Source: Nemania diffusa
Taxonomy: Eukaryota > Ascomycota > Sordariomycetes > Xylariales > Xylariaceae
Reading direction: 5' to 3'
Length of the DNA stretch: 64,000 nucleotides
Assembly: GCA_038501195.1 (NCBI GenBank)
Contig: JBBPUQ010000002.1
Span: 2,914,001 to 2,978,000 of the forward strand
The position numbers and the translations under genes are program-made. This document shows, one piece after another, positions 45,884-56,318 of the stretch. The notes beneath the pieces were generated by a model, which was given only the letters and a program-made list of their open reading frames with translations, was not told where the DNA came from and searched no databases. Each line of letters begins with the position of its first letter. Position 1 is the first letter of the stretch.

Positions 45884-47299
45884 CTAACACCAGCAGTACT
45901 TCTCATTCGCGATCCAATCCACGGCCGCCTTGCCCTCCTCCCTCTCGTCTTCAGGTCCATACCACATTAAGCTTGGGATGCTGTCGACTTCGCGGTCCAC
46001 GAACTTGTGCGCGAGCCCGCACCGCGCGATCAGCCCGCGCACGGCAAGCGTCGGGTTCCACAGGTGCACAGCACCACAGTGCCAGGCGCGCGCCGCGTCT
46101 AGCGCGCTGTGCATGATGGCGTCGAAGGCGAGCTGATGGGCCTCGGGGTCCAGCGTAGAGGCGGCGGCGGCGGCGGTAGTGTCGTTGTAGTTGTTGTTCT
46201 CGATCACGATGCGTAGGATGTAGAGGGTGTTCTTCGCCGCGTTGGACGCCGCGTCCGCGCCGTAGTTGCGCGTCCAGACCGCCCACATGCGCGTCTTCTT
46301 CTCTTCTCCCTTCCGGTCCTCGGCCACGGTGGCGATCATGCCCCGGACCTCGCTCACCGGCCGGTCGGGGAACACGCGCGAGGCGATGAACTCCTCGCGC
46401 GCCCAGTGCCAGCGGAACACGTCGGGCTCCGGCGTGAAGGCGAAGGCCGTGCGCCGCGTGCCGCGCGCGTGCGCGACGAGCTCCCGGCGGAGCTGCGCCT
46501 CGTCGTCGGCGCAGAGCCGCGCGATGTTGCGGGTGGTGACGGGGTTGAGTGTGAGCGACGCGTCGTGGGGCCGCTTTGGGCGCTCGAGCAGCGAGGCGAT
46601 GCCGGGTGGAGGATGAGACGGAGAGGAATGAGAGGGGAATTCGACGTGCTCGCTTGCAAATACTGGCCAGCCTTTCGAGGCGTAGAACCGCTTCCCGATG
46701 TCCGACCAGAGCGCCGAGCAGGCCGCCTCCTGTTCGCCGGATCCGGCTCCGGTTCCGGCATCTTCGGCTGCCTGGGATCCGTTCGCAGTGGCGACCTCTG
46801 GGCCGCGGGCCTGCGCGCGCTTCTTCCGCAGCTGTTCCTCTTTGGGCCACGTCTTCAGCACGGCGCCGAGGTCAGTCAGCATGCGGGCCGCGTATTTCTT
46901 GCCGCGGAACTCGGGGTACGTGTACACGCTGCCGATGCCATAGCTAAGGCCCTCGCGGACCCCATCCTCGTCCCCGGTCTGGGATAGCGACGGTGGGAGC
47001 GCGTATAGCACGCGTTTCCGTATGGTCTCGCATGACGCGAGGACGCTGCGCTTGTTGTCCGGCCCATGCACTGCTGACGCTTCAGTCAAAATCCAGTGCA
47101 ACATACCGCCGTTGGCGGCCAGCGCGGTGGAGGCGAGGAATTGCTCTCGCTGCAGATAGGCGGCCTGGTCCAGCGCGCCACCCCATTCGCCGTGGTTTAG
47201 ACGCCATGTCTGCTCCTTCTCGGCGGCGGTTGGGTGTGCCAGGACTAGCGAGTGATCCGACGCGTCCGGGTAGTTTGTACTTGCTGATAGTGAACCCAT
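45884..47299 (-). CDS. lyc1: LYC1-type GNAT acetyltransferase, 471 aa, single exon
   Basis: An uninterrupted frame runs from ATG at 47299 to TAG at 45884. The N-terminal half has the GNAT acetyl-CoA motif GSVYTYPEFRGKKYAARML (about 122-140), and the C-terminal half matches the layout of LYC1-family proteins, named for the lysine N6-acetyltransferase of Yarrowia that starts lysine catabolism. FRWHWAREEFIASRVFP and the end GPEDEREEGKAAVDWIANEKYCWC are further conserved-looking segments. The gene is intronless and clearly more GC-rich than its neighbours, so long antisense open frames appear in it; they look like shadows. Lysine specificity is inferred from the family. Confidence 0.78.
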   Translation of the reverse strand: MGSLSASTNYPDASDHSLVLAHPTAAEKEQTWRLNHGEWGGALDQAAYLQREQFLASTALAANGGMLHWILTEASAVHGPDNKRSVLASCETIRKRVLYALPPSLSQTGDEDGVREGLSYGIGSVYTYPEFRGKKYAARMLTDLGAVLKTWPKEEQLRKKRAQARGPEVATANGSQAAEDAGTGAGSGEQEAACSALWSDIGKRFYASKGWPVFASEHVEFPSHSSPSHPPPGIASLLERPKRPHDASLTLNPVTTRNIARLCADDEAQLRRELVAHARGTRRTAFAFTPEPDVFRWHWAREEFIASRVFPDRPVSEVRGMIATVAEDRKGEEKKTRMWAVWTRNYGADAASNAAKNTLYILRIVIENNNYNDTTAAAAASTLDPEAHQLAFDAIMHSALDAARAWHCGAVHLWNPTLAVRGLIARCGLAHKFVDREVDSIPSLMWYGPEDEREEGKAAVDWIANEKYCWC

Positions 47300-48761
47300 T
47301 GTAACAATGACTTTGTCCGTAGACTATGTAGTGCTTAATGACAACTCCGTCAACAGTGCTGGTGCTTGGTCTCGTTAAGGTTGCTCCTGCTCAGCGAACT
47401 TGAGGTTCATGACCTAAGATCTGTGTGGCGGCTAGGAAGATATTAGCTGTGATTAATTATTGCTTCTTCCTGGAATAAATCGTTGTTGGTGTCAGGTCTT
47501 GAGTCTCTCCAGTAGAAAATGCTGGTGCTGGTAATGTAAAACAAAGAAACAAGAACTGGTGTCCTTATTCAGAGATCCCATTGAGCATAGGTAAGACCAG
47601 AATACGCCAACAAAGGTATAGTACTAGGTCGCGAGCATAGATTGCCACAAAGATAAAGCAATGAAGTAACTGACTAAGGCTAACATGAGTTGCCTAGACT
47701 AGGTGAGTAGTAGGTAGTCACGATAGTCCGGGGTAGCCAAGGGTTAGGTATAACCTCAATTACATACGTAGAATCCTAGGCAAGTCGACCTCAGTCAAAG
47801 TGACGTATGGGTCCCGAACGCCGGATTGGCGCAGGACGTTTGGTAATCAAATACGTAAAATGTGTGGCATCTACACCGAAGGAATCCGCGCGCGGCTCGG
47901 CCGTCTTAAAGTTATTACATACGAGACTAACAAAAGGGCTAGTTCCGCTCGCTTCCTGGATATTGGGTACTTGGGTAGGTAGCGGAGACCCGACATTCGG
48001 TTCGGTGGGTCTCCTTCTCCTCCTTCTTTATCAAGAATATTACTAGATACTATTTATGAGAAGCAGGCATCATCTGACAACTCTGTGTACACTACCTACC
48101 TACAGTAGACTAAGATTTGCCTGCGTTTGCAGGGAAAGCAGGGATCATGGAGCGTTTGGCACCAGAAGGGGAAACAATATTATGTCATAAATAAATAAAA
48201 GTTCGATTGATGACATCCTTTTTCCCTCTTTCTCTGTTAACTTTTTATGTTAGATAATTCGTTAGCCGGAAATACCAGGCAATGCTTGTCAATGAACTTT
48301 TTAGATAAAATTGAGTAATACCTAGGAGTTGAAAGTGAGGCTTCATATGCGTACATACTTGTGACGACTGTGCCATGGGTGTTATCAGTTCGGCTCGAAT
48401 TATCTATTCGAACTTAGTTAGCCGACACTATTCATTGGCTATCAGACCTCGGCGCAACGCTCCGCGTTCACGGGACCAAGAAGCGTAATAATGCCGATGC
48501 AAACCGGCCAAAGCCTAGCCTCCGTGATCATTGTCGCAAGGGTAAAGGGGTCACAGTCTCACGGGCATCTCTAATGACAGCCCCCCCATAAGCAGGTCAA
48601 TCCGTGTACAGCCAATCATTCGGCTTCCTTGGTTTCAGTTATTTCTTTTTCTCTTCGGTCGAGTCTGAATTCTCTACATGATTAGATAACTACGTCGTAC
48701 CCTAGAGAACGCCCGCATGCCAAGATGCCAAGCAGCCCGACCCGATCCGCCTTTTCCCTTA
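47300..48761. other. Intergenic region, 1.5 kb
   Basis: This is upstream of the LYC1-type gene and downstream of CCT1. It is AT-rich, with a bulged hairpin TCGGCTCGAATtatctATTCGA...AGCCGA at 48390-48425. No gene is recognised. Confidence 0.5.
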
Positions 48762-50621
48762 TCAGTGACCGTGGCCGTCATCCGGCTCGCCTCTCTCTTC
48801 CGGGTCTAATTTAATTAGTGTATCGATACGCATAATGCTGATACATGCCTCGACGGCACTCTTTAGCTGCCGGACCTTGCTGATGCTTGGCTCCAGGACA
48901 CCCGCCTTGATCTCATCTACTACCTTGCCCTTTGTGAGGTCTAGGCCATAGTTCTTATAGTTCTTCTTCCGTGCTAATGTTTTCTCGTCCTCGTTCCCGT
49001 CGCCGTCTTGTACGCGCTGGGATAGGGCGTGCCGTGATCGGAGCTGCGCCATAAGGTCACTGGCATCTTTAGCGGCATTCACCGCTAGAGTTTTAGGGAT
49101 GACAAGAAGAGACTGGGCAAATTCGCCGATAGCAAGCTGCTCTCTTGACCCGACGGTGCCGGCAAACTCCTCTAGATAAATATGCAGAGCCGTTTCCACG
49201 GCACCACCGCCAGGTACGATGCTGCCGCTTTCTAGAGTGCGCTTAACAGCACAGAGCGAGTCGTGAACAGAGCGCTCCATCTCGTCGAGAGTAAAGTCGT
49301 TAGGTCCGCGAAGGAGGATAGAGGCGGACGAATGTGTCTTCGTTCCCTTGACCAATATGCATTCGTCGTCCGAGATTCGCTCTTGGATAACTTCTTCAGC
49401 GTAGCCTAGATTAGAGGCCTCGAATTTTTCGTCGCCATTCAAATCCGACAAAGTGCTAAGCAGCTTTGCGCCCGTGGCTCTGGCGATTCGTCTCAAATCC
49501 TCCTTCTTGCACCGCCGGACAGCCATTGCGCCTCGTTCGATAAAGAGCTTCAAGCACATGTCATCGATACCCTTGGTGGTAAGAACGACATTGGCACCGG
49601 CCTTCAGAATCATTTCGATTCGCTCGATGACCATGCCCGACTCTCTCGCGCGGATTTGCTCTAGTTGTTTCGGGTCATCTACAGTGATCTGCACACCCAA
49701 CTTCATTCGTTCTTTCTGGAAATTCATGTCGAAGACTGCAATCTTGGCATCTTGTACCCGTGTAACCATGGCTTGTGAGGCAACTGTGCAGTTTAAAGCG
49801 TAACCCTTGACGAGGACCGACTCGAGGACTCCCTTGCCATGGGCTTTCAGTATGTTGACAGCCTTGACGGGATACTTGACTTCGCCGCGGTCGTTGGTAG
49901 ACTTCACGGCCTGCATGGCATCAACCACCATGTTCGCGAAAAAGTCGGAATCGGCGCCGATGATCTTGCTAGACATGGATGTTTTCGCGATGCTTATCAG
50001 GGAGTCCCGTCCGAGATTTTCGACTTTCGTGCTGACGTTCTCGTTCATGTATTTAACCGCTTCCCTCAGGGCAAGACGGTATCCGGTTATGATGGTGGTT
50101 GGATGTATTTTGTTTCGCATCAACTCGTTCGCTCGGCGGAGGAGCTCGGCGGCTATTAAGACTACAGAGGTGGTGCCGTCGCCCACTTCTTTATCCTGTT
50201 GATGCGCGAGGTCGACGAGGATCTTGCCGGCGGGGTGCTCAACATCTAATAAACTGAGAATGGTCGCTCCGTCGTTCGTCACTGTGACATCCTAAAGCAG
50301 GTCAGGTACCGTAAGTAAAAGACGAGCAGTTGTGTGGGTAGTGCCCGAGTTTGGTTGTATTTCGGTTGTATTTGAAGCTGAACTTACACCAATGTCATCC
50401 ACCATCATCTTATCAAGACCGCTTGGGCCGAAAGAGGTCTTCACGACATTTGCAATCGCTTGTGTGGCCAAGACTATAGATTTTGTCAGCATTAAACACA
50501 ACGTTTCTCGTTCCAAGATAGCTAGCTCCTCACCATTTTGATCCCTAATATCGGAGCCAGAAATCTTCTGTCCGCCGAGGAACAAATGCCCGTCCCCGCC
50601 CTGCTCAAACATAGAAGTCAT
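48762..50621 (-). CDS. cct1: T-complex protein 1 subunit alpha (CCT1/TCP-1), group II chaperonin
   Basis: Exons, in transcription order, are 50621-50534, 50473-50388 and 50291-48762, giving 567 aa. The TRiC/CCT ring folds actin, tubulin and other proteins in the cytosol. Hallmarks are [20 protein letters not shown], the ATP-site GDGTTSVV (about 95-102), [27 protein letters not shown] and, near the C-terminus, [18 protein letters not shown]-like [11 protein letters not shown] and GLDLTKGK. The alpha identity rests on [28 protein letters not shown] and [17 protein letters not shown] [17 protein letters not shown]. Both introns are short and close to the 5' end, as usual for this gene in fungi. 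Confidence 0.95.
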
Positions 50622-51835
50622 GATTCAGTTCAGATATGATGCACACTTTATGCTTCTTTTCCGCAGGCGCCCGAGTAGTGGATTTTAAAGAAGCAGAGGC
50701 AAGCTGAACTGAAAACGTGGGTTAGGCTGCCGCGACGCTGTTCTGTTGACTGATGGCTAAGCTATCCACAGCTTTTGGGGGGTTAGGAACTTTTCTATGG
50801 CAGTCCTGATTAATCTCAGCCCCGGTATTCTGCAATTGTGCATCAGCCACAGTGCCCCTCCATTTCAGCTCCTGTGGCTCTACTTACCTAAGCTTCATGT
50901 AGATACCTAGGTACCTAAGCCTAGGTAGGCTTAAGCCTTAGCGCAATCGCCGCCTGCCTCTGTACTCTACTGTCTGGCGAAGGAGCGATACTATAGAGAC
51001 TGAACGGAAGGTTTCGATGCAATTTATTACTACACTAAACTGTACTCTTCACTTGCGGTATTTTAACGTGACGCAAGACCACCTGGGCAATGACTTGAAA
51101 GGGCAGTTCTAGGTGATATATTGGATCTCCGTGGGACTTTATACCCTTGGGACTTCTGCTTTATTTGAAGTTCAGACAATTCAGAACAAGACAGCTTCGA
51201 GGCGGCAAGTTGCTATAACTTGACAACAAGAGGACTCAACTCCAGATGCCACGTTCCGCGCCAACTGACCGAAGCATTGTCTCTATCCATACGATATATG
51301 AATACATAGTAGGCATGTGCCTTTCCACCATCCCAAGGCACAAATATGTGTAGCTTGGGCATCTTCTATACAAAGACACTAGCTCAAAGCCTCAATCTTG
51401 TTGCGCTTTTCCCAATCGTCTTACAGGCGTTGCGACGTGAGCACCAGAGATTGCAGATGTAACCAGCTCAACGTCGAGTGACAGTGTCGAAATAATTCTT
51501 CGACATTAAGCGTAGAAGACTATAGAGACTACCTTATACCTAGACCTAAATTGGGTCTATACATGCACGATGTCAAACAGGCCGATATCGAGGGTCGAGT
51601 AGTGATACACTTAATGACTCTGTATAATACGAAAACAAAACAAAAAAACCCTCTATATAGCCAAAGGGCTTGGGGCCGATCTTATTGATAAGGTAGGGGG
51701 CTACTCAATATTGCAGTGCTGTATCTATAGTGAGCAGCCTCACAGCTCTAGTTCGAACAGTTATAGGTCGCTACAGAAACCTATGTCTCTAATGTATTCC
51801 GTATTTGCAGGTAGTTTATTGCCTGGTCGACCAAG
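50622..51835. other. Intergenic region, 1.2 kb
   Basis: This is upstream of CCT1 and downstream of the phosphoesterase. It contains a palindrome-rich TACCTAGGTACCTAAGCCTAGGTAGG block (50904-50929) and otherwise AT-rich DNA without a supported gene. Confidence 0.5.
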
Positions 51836-52723
51836 TCAACCGAAGCGCCGCCACTGCGTCTCTGCATTCCCGGACTCGGGCGGCTCTGGGCCGGGCAGGA
51901 TCTCGCGCAACATGTCGTTGATGTCCTTGCCCGACACGTTGCGCGCGTCCTCCCACTGCTTCGGATAGCCCAGGCTGCACTCCTCGAAGCGCACGCCGTC
52001 CTTCCAGTCGGTGCGGCGGATGTGCAGGTGGCCTGAGACCACCACCTTGGCGTTGAACCGCGTGTGCCAGTCCTCGGTGAGCTTGGTGCCGCACCAAAGG
52101 CTAAAACGCGGGATGCGCGGCAGGAACACGAGGTCCTCGCGCAGCGGCCAGTGGTTCGCGATGACAAGGGGCACGCCCGGGTTCCGCGCCACGGCGTCCT
52201 CGAGCCGCCTCTCGGCCCTCGCCACCAGCGCGCGGCACCAGTCGTCGCGCGACGCGTGCGGGTCCGCGTGCAGGATGAACTCGTCGGTGGCCACGGTGTC
52301 GGCCTCCTCGGCCCACTTGAGCGCGCCCGCGCGCGTCACGTCGGCGGGCCGGAAGCTGTAGTCGTAGAGCGTGAAGACGGGCGCCACGAGCGCCGGCCCG
52401 CCCTCGCCCTCCCAGCGCACGAAGTCGTCCTCGGGCGTGTGCACGCCGAACCGCCGCGCCACCGCCACGCACTCGTCGTACTTCGCCTCCCCCCGCGGCT
52501 CCTTGCGCGGCGGCATCGTGTACAGCTCGTGGTTCCCCGGGCACCAGAACACCTCCTTGAACCTGTCCGTGGCCACCCCGAACGCGAGCTCCAGGTGCTC
52601 CGGCTTCTCGCCTACATCGCCGCACAGGATCAGCCCGTCCTCGGGGTGCGGCTCGAGATCCTGGATGGCCTGCTTGTTGAATTCGTAGCCGAGGTGGACG
52701 TCCCCGAGTGCGTAGAGCTTCAT
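51836..52723 (-). CDS. Calcineurin-like metallophosphoesterase, 295 aa, single exon
   Basis: The ATG at 52723 places the first motif at once: MKLYALGDVHLG (D8, H10). Next come CGDV (D36), PGNHE (N64, H65), IANHWP and SGHLH, the five blocks that ligate two metals in the metallophosphoesterase superfamily. The substrate is not deducible; protein phosphatase, nucleotide or phospholipid hydrolysis are all possible. The gene is intronless and very GC-rich against an AT-rich surround, producing a 289-aa antisense shadow frame. The compact domain with short loops resembles bacterial members of the superfamily, so ancient transfer is conceivable, though high-GC intronless genes also occur natively in fungi. 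Confidence 0.85.
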   Translation of the reverse strand: MKLYALGDVHLGYEFNKQAIQDLEPHPEDGLILCGDVGEKPEHLELAFGVATDRFKEVFWCPGNHELYTMPPRKEPRGEAKYDECVAVARRFGVHTPEDDFVRWEGEGGPALVAPVFTLYDYSFRPADVTRAGALKWAEEADTVATDEFILHADPHASRDDWCRALVARAERRLEDAVARNPGVPLVIANHWPLREDLVFLPRIPRFSLWCGTKLTEDWHTRFNAKVVVSGHLHIRRTDWKDGVRFEECSLGYPKQWEDARNVSGKDINDMLREILPGPEPPESGNAETQWRRFG

Positions 52724-53998
52724 AGTGAGAACGCTGGGAGCATGCAGCTGGATTGCTTTCACCGCTACCTAGATAATAATGTGATGGCGGAGGTTGAGTT
52801 TGGGGAGGATTCCCCGAGAGGGAGTGAGATGAGTGGATCCTTCGGAGTTGCTGCAGCGCATCTGGGAGGCGAATTGAATGCTTGCATCTTACCTATCTTA
52901 CTGTACTCCTCAGCCAATCTGCTATCGATATGAATACCCGGGGAGCAAACTATTATTGTAACTTCATATTTATTTTTTGGCGTAGATAAAGGACCGTACG
53001 TTTTATCAGAGCTACTAGGGTATGGATAAAACTGTAAGCCGCAACTAGTTGGGCTTTCAAAACGATACATTTGTATAGTACCTACGAGATATAGTAACGG
53101 TGGTTAGTTGTGCGGCTTGATCAGAAAAGAAACATTGTTACTTTGTGATTACAAACCTCAGGCTCCGTATAAGTTGTCATATGCTAAATTTGCCATCTCA
53201 ATGATGTCAGACGAACACTAAGACAGACACCCGATCGGATCAACAATTCAGACAATAAATGAACCAAGTTCCTCAGTTTGTTATACAAAGGGCTAGTGAA
53301 CAGGACCTACCAAAACCAACCGTATACTCATGTACCAGCGTTAGTACCAGAGATGAAAAGGAAGATAGCAACATTCTTACACATTAGTCACTCTAGCATG
53401 AAAGCCTTCTATATGCTATTCCAATTCTAGTTTGCTACCAAACCTATCCGAATACGCCAAAGACACCCATATATGTGTTTAATCCTAAAGCCTAGAAAAC
53501 ACGTTTATTTACCCCCCTGCTACTTCCCCAAAGCTTGGGATTTGTCTTCTTATATTTTCGTAGTGTTGAGATATTCTCAAATCAGGAGCTTGACAAGACT
53601 CCGGAATCTATGTCCTCGTAAACATTCGCCCCTACCTAGATACGTGATGTAAAAGGTGTTGTGTACGTACGAAGACGTCGCCAGCCCAATTCTAAGTGAA
53701 ATTGAGGCTCAAAGATTATTCCCACGTCGTGTCGATAAGGATACTATATTCAGAGCGTATGTAGGCCAGAGTAAGATCTCCAATATCAACTTCTCTATAG
53801 GGCGCATATTGAGGTCTGGTTGGGGTTCTATATTGTTCAATAAAGTTAAGAGTATAATCGAGAGTTTTTGATAGTTTCAAAAGAGGTGCCAGTCTAATCG
53901 CACGAATCAAGTTGATGATTTAGCAACTTTAGAAGACGTATGAGCCTTTCCAGCTACCGCATAAAGCCGCGACTTTCGTTCGCACCAGTTTTTAATCG
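52724..53998. other. Intergenic region, 1.3 kb
   Basis: This AT-rich gap lies between the phosphoesterase start and the 3' end of the next gene. Two overlapping antisense frames at 53656-53910 show no recognised domain. I see nothing else. Confidence 0.5.
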
Positions 53999-55647
53999 TT
54001 AGGGGTAGCATTGCGCCAAACTAGACGAAGGATCCATGGATAATATCGAGAGCCGTTGAACCGTTTTAGAGGCTACGAGGTCATCTATTTCGCGACAAAG
54101 CATATCGACTTTATCTTCAAATAGAACCTCAATCCAGATGATGCCCCTGACGACATCGAGAGCTTGCTGACCAGACGTGAGGCCTGCGCTCTCCATGATG
54201 CTCACGATCGCCGACACATGCCAGCTACGCTGATCGCTCTGCTCCTCCAGGGCGGCGACGGTATGTCCCCAGAGATTAAGTTCAGGCACGACGGCCCAGT
54301 CCACGTGCGGGATCTGCGAAATCTGCCTGAAGTCCCGAATATGTCGGCCCAGCTCGAACGACACGGCGCCGAACCTAGCCTTGAGCGCCGCGAGGAAGAT
54401 GAGCGCGCTCCGCCTGAACGCCTCCCGCGCCGCGGTCCCCGAATAGTCCGGGTGCGCCGGGTCGCTTGGCAGCGCGCGGCCGCCTAGGCTGAGTACCTCG
54501 TGCAGCGCTGGGGCGAGGAGCCGTGCGGCCATGACGTCGTCCGACCAGAACTTTGGGGCGTGGCAGTGCTGGTTGACGTAGCTGGCGACGGCGGCCGTGG
54601 CTTTCAGGGCGTCCTGGATGTCCCCCAGGTAAGGACACCGCGTGTCCCAGGAATCTAGTAGCATTTTGAAGCATACTGCGTCGTTCCCTGTGTTGATGTC
54701 GGTCATGGAGCCTTTCGGCACGCCGAAATGAGGATGGCTGTTTCGATAAGCTGCTCCTGAGAGGTCGTGCCTGTAGAGCTGTCAGTTATTAGGTCGCCGC
54801 ACAGCATAGATAGAGAGAGTCCTATTGACCATGAAATCATAAGTCGAAGCACGGGGTTGGCGATCTCATCGATCCCCCCTATATCGTCAACGAGGCGCTT
54901 TAGACCCTGCAGGTGGATTTCCTGCCGAGCAAAGTTGCAGGTGGAGGTCTTCGAGATGTCAGGGACGGCGCTACTTAGAGTATTCGAGGGTTTTGATGGA
55001 ACGTACATCATGGCATATGAAGCCCGCAACCGCAGCAATCAGCCCCTGTTTACTAGTCTCGTTCGCATCCCCTAAAAGCTTGGAAATCGAGTTGAGAGAC
55101 AGCGTATACCATTTCGTAGCCTCGGCGCTCGTGCTGAATTCAGGCTTTGTGTCGCCCGGCTTCATTTGTTTAAATATTACGGCATTGGCGAGCGTTATGT
55201 ACCACGCAGCCGCATTAGTGAGACCAATGGATAACCAAGGCAAGCCGAAGGGGCGATACGAGCCACGAGCTGCGTCGAATACTGGTCCGACGTTAGTCTC
55301 TATCAGATCAGTACCGTCGAATATAAGTCGTGTTGATTGACACGAAATGTCTTACAGAATTGTGTTAAGTTTCGCCGCTCCTCGTCCATCTGGATGGGAA
55401 ACACGATGTCGCCCAACCTGGATTCTTCCAACGGACTCGGCACCAGAGTTTGCTCATGTTGGGCTTGGCTCCCGGTGCCAGGTCCGGGAGTAGTTATTGA
55501 TATATTTCTCGCTGTAGTTGCTTCCCCTCGTTTCTTCGGTTTTCGCCTCGACCTACCGATGTCTTTCATAACATGACGGCGGATCTTAGTGGAGTTCTTC
55601 TTCTCATCGCCGGGCTGGTTCACGTGAACGAACTCAAAATCGGGCAT
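53999..55647 (-). CDS. Fungal transcription-factor-like protein without zinc cluster
   Basis: Exons, in transcription order, are 55647-55344, 55281-55007, 54948-54830 and 54770-53999, giving 489 aa. The N-terminus MPDFEFVHVNQPGDEKKNST followed by KIRRHVMKDIGRSRRKPKKR is the basic start typical of a large fungal family with a Fungal_trans_2-type helical region but no Zn2Cys6 motif. The rest is a helical domain: LFDAARGSYRPFGLPWLSIG, ITLANAVIFKQMKPGD, GLIAAVAGFICHD, then VLRLMISWHDLSGAAYRNSH. Each splice was chosen by frame, length (58-63 nt) and branch site; the phases add to 490 codons. The third intron (donor GTCAAT) is the weakest. A regulatory role is inferred from the family; DNA binding is uncertain. 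Confidence 0.68.
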
Positions 55648-56318
55648 TTTCAATTGCCGGGAGCGCCCAACCCTATGGAAGTATTTTAATATGAGACATA
55701 GACTTTTTGGTATTACGTGAAAAAGATACTATGCTGATGTCACTTATGAATGCTTACCTAATTTTGAAGAGGGAAGGATAGATGCTGCTAAGTAGATACT
55801 ACGTAGATATAAGAGTCGGTCTCGAAATAGCAAAGCGCTTGCTGACAAAGCCACTTGATATACGTTTCATGCTGCACGCCCAAAAAGGAAAAGGAAATTG
55901 AACCCTACAAACAGAAAAAAAAAGTTGAAGATATTTCGCTATTATGAAATGTTGTGTAGAATTTTAGATTTCGGTTTTTTTTCAAGCCTAAGCAATAGTT
56001 CATATGGAAAAGTACAAGATACGGATTCCAAGTATTACATATTGAAGTAAGAAAGCAATTTATTAACTGCAAACCCAGTTTCATCAACAATAAAAATCAA
56101 GTCAATTCAATTCAAAACTCGTCATACAACGGGCTCAATCACGCGTGAAGCCCGTGATGTGTATCAAATATCCCATCACCCACCCACCCTTCACCAGACC
56201 CGAGAAACGTTAGGATCTCCCTTCCTCCATTCCTCCATCTAAATACATGCCGTAGGAATTTCCAACACCAAGTGCCACGATCGATCAACAGAAGCAATGA
56301 ACGAGCAGATTAAACCCC
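55648..56318. other. Intergenic region, 0.7 kb
   Basis: This lies between the start of the transcription-factor-like gene and the 3' end of the secreted alanine-rich gene. It is AT-rich with short A and T runs and has no supported gene. Confidence 0.5.

Noticed and set aside
45951..46850. 299-codon open frame antisense-frame overlap inside the LYC1-type gene
   Set aside because: It is a shifted-frame shadow produced by the high GC content; the peptide is Arg/Ala/His-rich with no protein-like pattern, while the main frame has a clear GNAT motif.
48390..48425. Bulged hairpin as a terminator or small RNA
   Set aside because: The arms are short, it lies in intergenic DNA of a eukaryote, and nothing links it to a transcript.
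52064..52933. 289-codon plus-strand frame opposite the metallophosphoesterase
   Set aside because: It is opposite a gene with all metal-binding motifs and consists of Arg/His/Leu-rich shadow sequence.
53656..53910. Overlapping sense and antisense frames as a small gene
   Set aside because: Both are about 65-70 codons with no start context, domain or splice support.
54771..54829. Frameshift in the transcription-factor-like gene
   Set aside because: A 59-nt intron with acceptor CTACAG restores the frame, although the GTCAAT donor is weak.
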